Source: an uncultured Clostridia bacterium
GTDB lineage: Bacteria; Bacillota; Clostridia; Christensenellales; UBA1242
Length of the DNA: 37,495 nt
Assembly (NCBI GenBank): GCA_949949035.1
Contig: CATLHJ010000009.1
Coordinates: 1-37,495 of the forward strand
Direction: 5' to 3'
In this document: piece after piece, positions 1 through 6,681 of the stretch
How the letters are laid out: each line of letters begins with the position of its first letter
Position numbering within the stretch: the first letter of the stretch is position 1
Notes under the pieces: model-generated
What the model was told of the DNA's origin: nothing
Database searches by the model: none
The model's input: the letters and a program-made list of their open reading frames with translations, nothing else
Position numbers and translations under genes: made by a program

Positions 1-92
<92 letters not shown>

Positions 93-138
93 TTACCCTA
101 CTGTTGGTAAACCTTACCTTAAAGGGGGGTGAAAACAA

Positions 139-675
139 ATGATGAAGAAATGGTTAAAATCTTTAACCGTAATCGCCGCCGTTGCGTTAGTGATTATCCC
201 CTGTGTTCTGTTTAGTGCGTGCAACGACAAAACGACACCGGAAGCCCCCAAAGACCATACTCCTGCCGTAGGAGATGAATACGTATGTGTCGCCAAAATG
301 GAATGGAACGCCGCCATTACGGACGAAATGGTCGCGGGAATGGGTGGTAAAGAAGCAATGGAAAAAATGATGATGGGTAGCCTTAATGGCAGCAAAATCG
401 TAGTTACCAGCGATACCGAAGCCAAGATGATCTCGGCTAACCCCGAAGAACAAGGTGAAGGTAATGACGTAGTAGTTACCTATACCATTGCCGACGGCAA
501 GGTTACCGTACGTATGGAAGGCGGTTTCCCCGATGGTTCGGAAACCTTAGTATTGACCATTAAGGACAATACTATGTTTGGCGAAATGGTTATTCCAGAA
601 CAAAAAGATGATGACGGAACAATCTTAATGCCTTCTATGGGTAAAATTGTGATGACCTATACGTTAAGTAAATAA
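139..675 (+). CDS. Small secreted lipoprotein of unknown function
   Basis: The 178-residue product starts with a lipoprotein signal peptide: Lys near the N-terminus, a hydrophobic stretch of about residues 10-27, then the lipobox-like LFSAC with Cys28 as the expected lipidation site. The mature part is polar and Asp/Glu/Met rich, with alternating beta-like segments (for example VVVTYTIADGKVTVRM). I do not recognise a named family. It should be exported, lipid-modified by Lgt and anchored on the outer face of the membrane. A purine-rich GGGGGG ribosome-binding region lies about nine bases before the start. ATG at 142 is an equally possible start. The gene ends at a bidirectional terminator shared with the convergent VanW gene. 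Confidence 0.8.
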   Translation: MMKKWLKSLTVIAAVALVIIPCVLFSACNDKTTPEAPKDHTPAVGDEYVCVAKMEWNAAITDEMVAGMGGKEAMEKMMMGSLNGSKIVVTSDTEAKMISANPEEQGEGNDVVVTYTIADGKVTVRMEGGFPDGSETLVLTIKDNTMFGEMVIPEQKDDDGTILMPSMGKIVMTYTLSK

Positions 676-691
676 GTCGCTTTTACCAAAC

Positions 692-722
692 AAAAACCCC
701 GCCCAATCACGACGGGGTTTTT
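692..722. terminator. Bidirectional intrinsic terminator between lipoprotein and VanW gene
   Basis: The stem AAAAACCCCG pairs with CGGGGTTTTT around an 11-base loop and has an A-run before and a T-run after it. It can therefore end transcription of the plus-strand lipoprotein gene and of the minus-strand VanW gene, whose stop codon is only a few bases away. Confidence 0.85.
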
Positions 723-729
723 TTGGTGT

Positions 730-1986
730 TTATGGTTCGGGAATTGGTACGGGCAGGGGTGCTGGTTCGACCACTTTTTCGCGTAAGGTGTAACGGTTGG
801 GGGTGGGGCTGTACGTGGCACGGCGTAAACGTTTACGCGACAAACGGCGGTGATTTTGGTAGGTTTCTAGGTAGGTGTCCACCGTGTGTCCGGCCGTCCC
901 CTTGGTCAGTAACACCCGTTCGTAACGATCGGGGTGGGCTTGGTAGTCCTTAATGGTGGCAGTGGGTAAGTTGTCGTCCCATTCGTCTTTGGGCTCAATG
1001 GTTTTTACCACATCGGTATTTAATTGGTAGCGGATGTTGGCACCCTTGTCGCGCCCGTAAATGGTGACGCTGATTTGGTGGTCGTGGCAACGGGTGGCGA
1101 AGTAAACCGGTGCTCCGGTATTATTAACGAAGCGCAAGTCGGCAGCACTGCTGACCATGGCGTCGTGCCCCAACGGTACGTAGGAGGACGGCAAAGTGTG
1201 GTGGTGGCATTCGGTAATGTGCAGACCCGCTTGGGCAACCGCGTTAAACACGGTGGTGCTGACTTGGCAGACCCCGCCGCCGATGCCGTCCACGTATTCG
1301 CCGTTAACGATGATTTTGGCGGTTTGGTAACCACTGGCTGCGGTGCGTGCGCCCACCACTTGGTTAAAAGAAACTTCTTCGCCGGGGGCCACCGTTAGGC
1401 CGTCAAACTTGCCCAGTGCCAGTTGTAGGTTGGTTTCGCGGTTGGCGTTGTCGCGGTAGCGGGTACTGTAGGTGGCGCGGGTTTTGATGCCCGCGATAAT
1501 TTGGGCGGGGGGTGTGGGTTGGACGGTGCGGTAGCCGACGGTTAATACGGGAAACTTGTTACCTTTTAAGGCGGTTAAAATGTCGTTGTACAGCCGGTCG
1601 CGGTCAATCACTTTTCCGGCTTGTTGGTTGGTGACGGTAAAGCGTTCGGCTGCGTGGGGGTGAAAGTTAACTTGTCCGTCAAAGGGCGCGACTTCGTAAC
1701 GGGGTGCCAAGCGGTCGATAAACGCCACCACGTCGGGGAAGGTACCCGCAAAGGTGTCTTCTTCGCCCATTGCCAACGCCCGTGCAAACAGGTTCTTGCC
1801 GTGGGTTAGTTCCTGTTTGGCGTCGTAGTTATACCAACCACCCAGCAGGGCGGATTCGGTCATAACCACCTGTCCCGTACCGAAGTCCAAAGTCAGGGCA
1901 CTGGTGGTAAACGCCGAAAACAGCGGGACAGCCGTAACCAAGCAAATCGTCACCAACAATAACGCGGTCAGCCTTTTACGTCGCAT
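730..1986 (-). CDS. VanW-family cell-wall-associated membrane protein
   Basis: From the start chosen here the product is 418 residues. It has a short basic N-terminus and one membrane helix or signal segment (about residues 6-28). The middle part resembles the PG_binding_4 region found before VanW domains. The VanW core is the clearest part: VSFNQVVG, GGGVCQVSTTVFNAV, HHHTLPSSYVPLGHDA and FVNNTGAPVYF. The C-terminus is Arg-rich and then Pro-rich. VanW proteins are found in glycopeptide-resistance clusters and widely in Gram-positive bacteria, but the biochemical role is not settled. The reading frame is open upstream to 2235. I prefer ATG 1986 because it directly precedes the membrane helix and follows a weak -10 (CAAAAT) by six bases. 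It is divergent from rplK. Confidence 0.85.
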   Translation of the reverse strand: MRRKRLTALLLVTICLVTAVPLFSAFTTSALTLDFGTGQVVMTESALLGGWYNYDAKQELTHGKNLFARALAMGEEDTFAGTFPDVVAFIDRLAPRYEVAPFDGQVNFHPHAAERFTVTNQQAGKVIDRDRLYNDILTALKGNKFPVLTVGYRTVQPTPPAQIIAGIKTRATYSTRYRDNANRETNLQLALGKFDGLTVAPGEEVSFNQVVGARTAASGYQTAKIIVNGEYVDGIGGGVCQVSTTVFNAVAQAGLHITECHHHTLPSSYVPLGHDAMVSSAADLRFVNNTGAPVYFATRCHDHQISVTIYGRDKGANIRYQLNTDVVKTIEPKDEWDDNLPTATIKDYQAHPDRYERVLLTKGTAGHTVDTYLETYQNHRRLSRKRLRRATYSPTPNRYTLREKVVEPAPLPVPIPEP

Positions 1987-2007
1987 GCTTTTATTTTGTG
2001 TAAATAC

Positions 2008-2036
2008 TTTACAAATATAAGAAAAGCCGTTATAAT
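2008..2036 (+). promoter_or_regulatory. Promoter of the rplK-rplA operon
   Basis: A TTTACA -35 (2008-2013) and a perfect TATAAT -10 (2031-2036) are separated by 17 bp. The predicted start of transcription is near 2043, which gives a leader of about 65 bases before rplK. Confidence 0.8.
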
Positions 2037-2048
2037 AGTGCCATAAGC

Positions 2049-2090
2049 GTGGGAGAAGTGTAGCAAAAGTTACGCTGTCGTTGGTACCAC
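2049..2090 (+). promoter_or_regulatory. Structured rplK leader, possible L1 autoregulatory site
   Basis: The leader folds into GTGTAGC-AAAA-GTTACGC (2058-2075, with G-U pairs) and is closed outside by GTGG (2049-2052) with CCAC (2087-2090), leaving an asymmetric internal loop. L11-L1 operons are known to be repressed by L1 binding to a structured leader that mimics its 23S rRNA site. The match here is structural inference only. Confidence 0.35.
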
Positions 2091-2109
2091 TTAAAAGGAA
2101 AAATAAAAT

Positions 2110-2541
2110 ATGGCAGACAAACCAATTAAAGCCGTTGTCAAATTGCAACTGGCTGCGGGTGCCGCAACACCGGCACCACCCGTGGGTACGGTCTTGGGAC
2201 CACACGGTATCAACTTGCCGGGCTTCGTTAAACAATTTAACGACGCGACGGCGAAAGACAAGGGGTTAGTCATTCCCGTCGTCGTCACCATTTACGGCGA
2301 CCGTTCGTTTGACTTCGTGTTAAAGACCCCGCCCGCCACCGTTTTGATTAAGCAAACCTTGGGCTTAACCAGTGGCAGCAAAAAACCGAACACGGAAAAA
2401 GTGGGCAAAATTACCAAGTCCCAAGTTCGTAAAATTGCGGAACAAAAAATGCCCGATTTGAACGTTAGTTCAATCGAAGCCGCCGACCGTTTAATTGCGG
2501 GTAGTGCGCGCAGCATGGGCGTGACCGTGGTGGAGGATTAA
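2110..2541 (+). CDS. rplK: 50S ribosomal protein L11
   Basis: This is a full-length L11 of 143 residues. The N-terminal domain carries [20 protein letters not shown], and the C-terminal rRNA-binding domain has [30 protein letters not shown] and the [10 protein letters not shown] ending. L11 binds the GTPase-associated region of 23S rRNA and the L7/L12 stalk base. An AAAAGGA ribosome-binding site precedes the ATG. One oddity is that the usual GPALGQHG segment reads GTVLGPHG, with Pro in place of the conserved Gln. It forms a two-gene operon with rplA, three bases downstream. The usual secE-nusG upstream and rplJ-rplL downstream neighbours are absent. Confidence 0.97.
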   Translation: MADKPIKAVVKLQLAAGAATPAPPVGTVLGPHGINLPGFVKQFNDATAKDKGLVIPVVVTIYGDRSFDFVLKTPPATVLIKQTLGLTSGSKKPNTEKVGKITKSQVRKIAEQKMPDLNVSSIEAADRLIAGSARSMGVTVVED

Positions 2542-2544
2542 GCG

Positions 2545-3228
2545 ATGAAACACAGTAAAAGTTACAACCAAGTTTTTGCCGAAGTAAAAAGCGTGCATCC
2601 ACTGCCGATTGCCGAAGCGTTGGCGTTGGTGGAAAAAACGAAACGTGCCAAGTTTGACGAAACGATTGAATTACACCTTTGTTTAGGGGTGGATGGTAAA
2701 CAAGCCGACCAACAAGTGCGGGGCACGGTGGTGTTACCGAACGGCACGGGTCGCAGCCAAAAGGTTTTGGTCTTGGCCAAAGGCGACAAAGCCACCGAAG
2801 CCGAAAAGGCGGGGGCGGATTTCGTCGGTGCGGAAGACATGATTGCCAAAATTAACGGTGGTTGGTTAGGTTTCGATGTGTGTATCACCACGCCCGACAT
2901 GATGGGCATGGTGGGACGTATCGCGAAAATTTTGGGTCCCAAAGGGTTAATGCCGAACCCGAAGAGCGGTACCGTCACCATGGACGTCAAGAAAGCCGTT
3001 ACCGAAGCCAAGGGCGGTAAAGTAGAATACCGTTTGGACAAAAACAACATCGTGCACTGTATCTTGGGCAAGATGTCGTTCGGCACCAAGAAGTTGCAAG
3101 AAAACTACCAAGTGTTAATGGACGCCATTATCAAAGCCAAGCCGGCGGCGGCGAAAGGTACGTACTTAAAGAGTATTACTGTTTGTTCGACCATGGGTTG
3201 CGGGGTGCCCGTTATGCATACTTTGTAA
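2545..3228 (+). CDS. rplA: 50S ribosomal protein L1
   Basis: This 227-residue protein has the expected L1 length and landmarks: an N-terminal [14 protein letters not shown] with the [11 protein letters not shown] loop, a domain II with [14 protein letters not shown], and the conserved [21 protein letters not shown] segment, followed by [23 protein letters not shown]1 forms the mobile L1 stalk at the ribosomal E site and often represses its own operon. The gene follows rplK directly. The C-terminal [10 protein letters not shown] is unusual compared with the common STMGPGVKV ending but is not truncated. Confidence 0.97.
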   Translation: MKHSKSYNQVFAEVKSVHPLPIAEALALVEKTKRAKFDETIELHLCLGVDGKQADQQVRGTVVLPNGTGRSQKVLVLAKGDKATEAEKAGADFVGAEDMIAKINGGWLGFDVCITTPDMMGMVGRIAKILGPKGLMPNPKSGTVTMDVKKAVTEAKGGKVEYRLDKNNIVHCILGKMSFGTKKLQENYQVLMDAIIKAKPAAAKGTYLKSITVCSTMGCGVPVMHTL

Positions 3229-3292
3229 AGTAGGCATAACCCACGCGATAGCGTACTGGCGCACACTATGTCAGGCGCCAACCAAAGACAAT

Positions 3293-3324
3293 AAAAATGA
3301 CCGTGCAACCGCGGTCATTTTTTG
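3293..3324 (+). terminator. Intrinsic terminator after rplA
   Basis: The stem AAAATGACCG pairs with CGGTCATTTT and is followed by a T-run. Two smaller hairpins precede it between rplA and this site: ACGC-GATA-GCGT at 3243-3254, and TGGCGC with GCGCCA at 3257-3280. Confidence 0.85.
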
Positions 3325-3334
3325 TTGGGGGAAT

Positions 3335-3772
3335 TTATAAGTAACGCATTAACTCGTTAAAGTTCTTTGCTTTGGTACGGCTTGCGGCTCGGCAAAGGCT
3401 GACCAGCCACTGAATGGCGATAATTAGCCACAACACGGGTCCCAAAAAGATCAAGAACAACAGAAAACTTAGGTTAGGAAACGACAAAATTAACAAGGGC
3501 AGTCCGATTTGTATTCCCAGGGTTAAAACCAAAAGCACAACTTGGCGAATGCCCGCACTGATGTCTCCTAAATAGAAATAATCACCACCGCACCAACCCA
3601 ACAACAACGCCAATAACACCGTAACGGTCGGTTTACGCAGTTTGGTGCAGGCAATAATGGGATAGGCACTATCAGCGACGCTTTCTAATTTGGTTTTTAA
3701 GATTAGCGTTTGGGTATTGGGTATCATTTTTTCGCATTTGATGAATAATTCTTGAACTTTTGCTGATTCCAT
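3335..3772 (-). CDS. TM2-domain membrane protein
   Basis: From the chosen start the product is 145 residues. A polar N-terminal region of about 45 residues is followed by LLLGWCGGDYFYLGDISAGIRQ, a recognisable TM2-domain hairpin (two helices around a G-DxFYLG turn), and then a further strongly hydrophobic segment before a basic tail. TM2 proteins are small membrane proteins of poorly known function. The frame is open to 3859, but ATG 3772 lies six bases after a perfect TTGACA-17-TATGAT promoter, so translation probably starts here on a leaderless mRNA. It is divergent from a small XRE regulator, with paired operator-like palindromes between the two genes. Confidence 0.75.
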   Translation of the reverse strand: MESAKVQELFIKCEKMIPNTQTLILKTKLESVADSAYPIIACTKLRKPTVTVLLALLLGWCGGDYFYLGDISAGIRQVVLLVLTLGIQIGLPLLILSFPNLSFLLFLIFLGPVLWLIIAIQWLVSLCRAASRTKAKNFNELMRYL

Positions 3773-3778
3773 ACGTTT

Positions 3779-3807
3779 ATCATATAAGTAGATTTCTACT
3801 TTGTCAA
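3779..3807 (-). promoter_or_regulatory. Promoter of the TM2 gene with embedded operator
   Basis: On the minus strand TTGACA (3807-3802) and TATGAT (3784-3779) are separated by 17 bp, and the ATG follows six bases later. The 16-bp palindrome AAGTAGATTTCTACTT (3786-3801) fills the spacer almost exactly, an ideal place for a repressor to block RNA polymerase. Confidence 0.8.
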
Positions 3808-3815
3808 GCATTAAA

Positions 3816-3829
3816 AGTAAATTTCTACT
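3816..3829. promoter_or_regulatory. Second copy of the operator-like palindrome
   Basis: AGTAAATTTCTACT matches the 14-base core of the palindrome in the TM2 promoter spacer with one mismatch. The two centres are 29 bp apart. This copy lies just before the -10-like TAATAT/TAAAAT sequences of the divergent XRE gene, so one repressor could control both directions. Confidence 0.55.
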
Positions 3830-3849
3830 AATATTAAAATACGGAAACG

Positions 3850-4044
3850 ATAGCAGCACGAATTTTTGAATTACGCAAAGAAAAACAACTCTCGCAAAGC
3901 AACTTGGCGAAAGCGGTGGGGGTGACGCAAAAGGCGATTGATTTTTGGGAAAAGGGCATTAACGAACCCAAAGCGTCTTACGTGGTCAGGCTCTGCCAAT
4001 TTTTTCAAGTCAGTAGTGATTATTTACTGGGTTTGGTCGATTAA
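3850..4044 (+). CDS. Small XRE/HTH_3 transcriptional regulator with a non-standard start codon
   Basis: In frame at 3850-4044 is a full HTH_3 domain of 64 residues: AARIFELRKEKQLSQSNLAK, then AVGVTQKAIDFWEKG, NEPKASYVVRLCQFFQVSSD and YLLGLVD. It has the normal length and ending of a stand-alone XRE repressor. No ATG, GTG or TTG precedes the domain after the upstream in-frame stop (3835-3837). The only usable codons are ATA (3850) and ACG (3841, 3847). I chose ATA because the protein then begins as XRE proteins usually do, nine bases after TAAAAT. It is divergent from the TM2 gene and probably binds the two palindromes between them. It could instead be a gene that lost its start codon. Confidence 0.7.
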   Translation: MAARIFELRKEKQLSQSNLAKAVGVTQKAIDFWEKGINEPKASYVVRLCQFFQVSSDYLLGLVD

Positions 4045-4058
4045 AAAAGTAGTGTGAC

Positions 4059-4262
4059 TTACCGCGGGCGGAAATCTTCACCCGTAATCAAATAATCGAT
4101 TGATACGTTAAAGTATTTGCTCATCGCCACCAGCAGGGACAACGATGGTTCGCGTTTGCCGTTTTCGTAGTAGGATAAACTTTCGCGGGAGATGTGTAAA
4201 TCAATCGCGACTTTCTGTTGATTCCAATGGCGTTGTTGCCGTACCTGTTTCAAACCAATCAT
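4059..4262 (-). CDS. XRE-family transcriptional regulator
   Basis: This 67-residue protein is a single HTH_3 domain: IGLKQVRQQRHWNQQKVAID, LHISRESLSYYENGKREPSL, SLLVAMSKYFNVSIDYLITG, then a short tail. It is not closely similar to the XRE protein encoded just upstream on the other strand (for example SRESLSYYENG versus TQKAIDFWEKG), so the two are not a recent duplication. It is divergent from the zinc-ribbon membrane protein gene. The perfect palindrome at 4306-4322 in the shared intergenic region is a candidate binding site. Confidence 0.85.
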   Translation of the reverse strand: MIGLKQVRQQRHWNQQKVAIDLHISRESLSYYENGKREPSLSLLVAMSKYFNVSIDYLITGEDFRPR

Positions 4263-4271
4263 AATTTACCC

Positions 4272-4322
4272 TTGACATAAGTTTAATTATCGGTAATACT
4301 TATTTTGTAACAAATTGTTACA
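4272..4322 (+). promoter_or_regulatory. Promoter and perfect palindromic operator before the zinc-ribbon gene
   Basis: TTGACA (4272-4277) and TAATAC (4294-4299) are separated by 16 bp and point to the zinc-ribbon gene. The 17-bp perfect inverted repeat TGTAACAA-A-TTGTTACA (4306-4322) sits at the expected transcription start. It is well placed for repression by the divergent XRE protein. Confidence 0.6.
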
Positions 4323-4348
4323 CTATAACCAAAGATAAGGAGAATAGT

Positions 4349-4816
4349 ATGTATTGTCATAATTGTGGGCAAGTGGTACGCGATGACTCGGTGGCTTGTG
4401 TTCATTGTGGTCAGCAGTTACGACCTGCCGTGATGCCGTCAGCCAACGCCGGTGCGACCGCAACCAATTTTCATGCTGCGGGGCAGAATCCCCAACCCGT
4501 AACCGACAAAGCCCAGTTGCCTAAATACCAAAAATCCAAAGTCGGGGTTGGCGTATTGATTGGCTTTTTGACGCTAATCGGTAACATTTTTACGTTGTTT
4601 GTAAATATGTGGGTCGGTTTAGGGTTAAGTTGTTTTTTCTTAATTGCTGGCATTATTGGTGGGGTCTTGAAATACCCAAAAGGTACAGTCGCCCGTAAGA
4701 CTTACAAAAAGGGGTTTGGCATTACCGCGGGCATTTTCGTGACGCTTAACCTTTTAGCCGTGGTTGTGGTCCTCGTTATGCCGTTGATTGCCTGGATATT
4801 GATTGGCGGGAATTGA
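4349..4816 (+). CDS. Zinc-ribbon membrane protein
   Basis: The 155-residue product opens with a zinc ribbon made of two CxxC pairs: CHNCG at residues 3-7 and CVHCG at about 17-21. A polar linker (about 25-65) follows, then three predicted membrane helices: GVGVLIGFLTLIGNIFTLFV, GLGLSCFFLIAGIIGGVL, and ITAGIFVTLNLLAVVVVLVM. This is a common architecture in Gram-positive bacteria with no assigned function. The ribbon should lie in the cytoplasm. AAGGAG precedes the ATG at a good distance. It is divergent from an XRE regulator that probably controls it. Confidence 0.75.
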   Translation: MYCHNCGQVVRDDSVACVHCGQQLRPAVMPSANAGATATNFHAAGQNPQPVTDKAQLPKYQKSKVGVGVLIGFLTLIGNIFTLFVNMWVGLGLSCFFLIAGIIGGVLKYPKGTVARKTYKKGFGITAGIFVTLNLLAVVVVLVMPLIAWILIGGN

Positions 4817-4843
4817 GATAGTAGAATCGTTACTTTCATTTAA

Positions 4844-4872
4844 TCGACAAGAAAATACTTCGGTTGTATAAT
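4844..4872 (+). promoter_or_regulatory. Promoter of the pgk-tpiA-gpmI operon
   Basis: TCGACA (4844-4849) and a perfect TATAAT (4867-4872) are spaced 17 bp apart. Only ten bases separate the -10 from the pgk ATG at 4883, so the predicted mRNA leader is about three bases. No ribosome-binding site fits in that space. Confidence 0.8.
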
Positions 4873-4882
4873 AATAGGTATT

Positions 4883-5929
4883 ATGGGAACCAAGCTACTA
4901 ACGATTAAAAGTGCGCACCTAAAACCAGGGTGTCGCGTGCTGTTGCGGGCGGACTTCAATGTGCCGGTGGACGCGACCGGTGCGATCAGCGATGACCGAC
5001 GCATTGCCGACAGTTTAGTTACCATTAAGTATTGCTTGCAAAAGCAAGTGCGGTTAGTGATTTGCAGTCACTTCGGCCGACCGGAGGGTAAACGCGAACC
5101 ACAATATTCTTTGCGTCCGGTGTACGACCGCTTGCAACGGCTGTTGCCCGCGGTGAAAATTTACTTTGCCAACGACTGCGTTGGGGAACAAGTAGAGCAG
5201 CAAGTACTCAATTTGCAGAATGGCGAAATTTTGTTGTTGGAAAATACCCGCTTTCACGCGGAAGAAACCGCCAATGACGCTGACTTTGCCCGGCAGTTAG
5301 CCAACTTGGGCGACGTCTTTGTCAATGACGCGTTTGGCGCGGCGCACCGCACGCACGCCAGTACCGTCGGGGTTACCGCTTATTTACCCAGTTATGCGGG
5401 TTTCCTTTTAGCACGTGAAGTTAAATATTTGTCGCATTTAATTAAAAAGCCGCAACGCCCCTTTACGGTGATTATGGGTGGCAAAAAGATTGCCGACAAG
5501 TTACCATTGGTGATGAAATTAGCGGACATTGCCGATTACTTGCTGGTTGGCGGGAAGTTGGCGGAAGAATGGCAACCACTTAACACTAACCACCACGCGC
5601 AGATTTTAGTGGCGGCCAACGCCGTTAACGATATTACGCCCGCGACGGTCGCCGAATGGGAGCCGATTATTAACCGCAGCAAAACGATTTTTTGGAATGG
5701 GCCACTGGGGCGTTTTGAAGACCCGCAATACGCGTTGGGCACGCAGGCGGTGGCTACGCTGTTAACGCACAGTGGGGCGCTGACCGTAGCGGGCGGTGGG
5801 GATACGGCCGCCGCGGTAAAGGGCTTCCAATTTGACCACGTGTCAACGGGGGGCGGGGCCGCGTTAGAGTTTATTCAAGGGGAAGTGTTGCCTGGTTTGG
5901 CCTGTTTACCAAGTAAGGGGGGAAAATAA
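4883..5929 (+). CDS. pgk: Phosphoglycerate kinase, unusually short form
   Basis: PGK makes ATP from 1,3-bisphosphoglycerate and ADP in glycolysis. The N-terminal substrate domain is well conserved: RADFNVP (22-28), SHFGRP, LLLENTRFH and VNDAFGAAHR. The nucleotide-binding domain keeps GGKKIADKL, WNGPLGRFE, AGGGDTAAAV and TGGGAALEFIQG. The product is 348 residues, against about 390-400 for the family. The loss is concentrated between VGGKLAEEW and FWNGPLG, where roughly 40 residues of the C-terminal domain are missing. The frame is continuous, so this is not an obvious sequencing error. It is first in an operon, and its stop codon overlaps the tpiA start. Confidence 0.93.
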   Translation: MGTKLLTIKSAHLKPGCRVLLRADFNVPVDATGAISDDRRIADSLVTIKYCLQKQVRLVICSHFGRPEGKREPQYSLRPVYDRLQRLLPAVKIYFANDCVGEQVEQQVLNLQNGEILLLENTRFHAEETANDADFARQLANLGDVFVNDAFGAAHRTHASTVGVTAYLPSYAGFLLAREVKYLSHLIKKPQRPFTVIMGGKKIADKLPLVMKLADIADYLLVGGKLAEEWQPLNTNHHAQILVAANAVNDITPATVAEWEPIINRSKTIFWNGPLGRFEDPQYALGTQAVATLLTHSGALTVAGGGDTAAAVKGFQFDHVSTGGGAALEFIQGEVLPGLACLPSKGGK

Positions 5930-6681
5930 TGCGTCGTCCGGTCTTTTTTGCCTGTTGGAAAGCCAACAAAACGCGGGTGGAAGTATTGAAGTTTTTTGAA
6001 GCCGTCCACCAACGCGGTCTGGAACTTAAAAACAAAACCGAAGTAATTTTGGCGCCGTCGGTGGCGCATTTGGAACTGTCGTTGTTGAAAATGCCGAAAC
6101 CGTTACAATTAGGTGCGCAAGACGTCAGCGAAGTGGCGAGCGGTGGCCGAATGGGCGAAGTTACCGCCAAGCAATTAAAAGAGTACGGGGTAAAATACTG
6201 TATCGTTGGGCATTGGGAAAAACGTTTGCGGGGCGAAACCGACGCCATTATTAACCAAAAAATTAAGTTACTGCAAGACTACGACATCACGCCCGTGTTG
6301 TGCGTGGGGGAAAACTGGCAAGAAAACCAAAGTAACTTGGCACCGGCCGTAATTAAACGGCAGGTGCAGGGGGCTTTGGCGGGGGTCGCCAACGTCGATA
6401 AGTTAGTGATTTGTTACCGCCCGTCGTGGATTAACGAACGTGGGATTATCCCGACGCCGGACTACGTGAACATTATGGCGCAACACATTCGTGAATGTTT
6501 GGTGGACCTAAAAGACAATCCGTTGGATGCCAGTCTACCGATTTTGTACGGCGGGCAAGTCACCCCCGCGAACGTCAAAGAATATATGAAACAACCCGAG
6601 TTGGATGGTATCTTCTTCATCGGGGCGGCCTTAAACATCGATACCTTTTACGGAGTAATCAATTATGACCAAAAGCAATAA
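5929..6681 (+). CDS. tpiA: TpiA-family protein with substituted active site
   Basis: The 250-residue protein aligns to triose-phosphate isomerase over its whole length (MRRPVFF, LGAQDVSE, MGEVTAKQLKEYGVKYCIVGH, PVLCVGE, LYGGQVTPANVKEYM, LDGIFFIGAAL). Several key residues differ. The Asn of GNWKMN is Cys9, although Lys11 is kept. His95 is kept, but the following Ser is Trp96. The catalytic Glu of AYEPxWAIGTG is Arg164, and the mobile loop reads PSWINERG. The phosphate-binding GS and GG sites read GQ (209-210) and IG (231-232). By family knowledge, loss of the Glu base should abolish normal isomerase chemistry. It sits between pgk and gpmI and overlaps both, so it is co-expressed with glycolysis. 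It may be a pseudoenzyme or have a new activity. Confidence 0.88.
   Translation: MRRPVFFACWKANKTRVEVLKFFEAVHQRGLELKNKTEVILAPSVAHLELSLLKMPKPLQLGAQDVSEVASGGRMGEVTAKQLKEYGVKYCIVGHWEKRLRGETDAIINQKIKLLQDYDITPVLCVGENWQENQSNLAPAVIKRQVQGALAGVANVDKLVICYRPSWINERGIIPTPDYVNIMAQHIRECLVDLKDNPLDASLPILYGGQVTPANVKEYMKQPELDGIFFIGAALNIDTFYGVINYDQKQ

Noticed and set aside
723-953. Plus-strand open frame opposite the VanW gene
   Set aside because: It is antisense to a well-supported gene, has atypical composition and no domain.
3850-4044. ATA read as methionine by a changed genetic code
   Set aside because: ATA falls at conserved Ile positions inside well-aligned proteins, such as the Cas9 HNH motif, so only unusual initiation is suggested.
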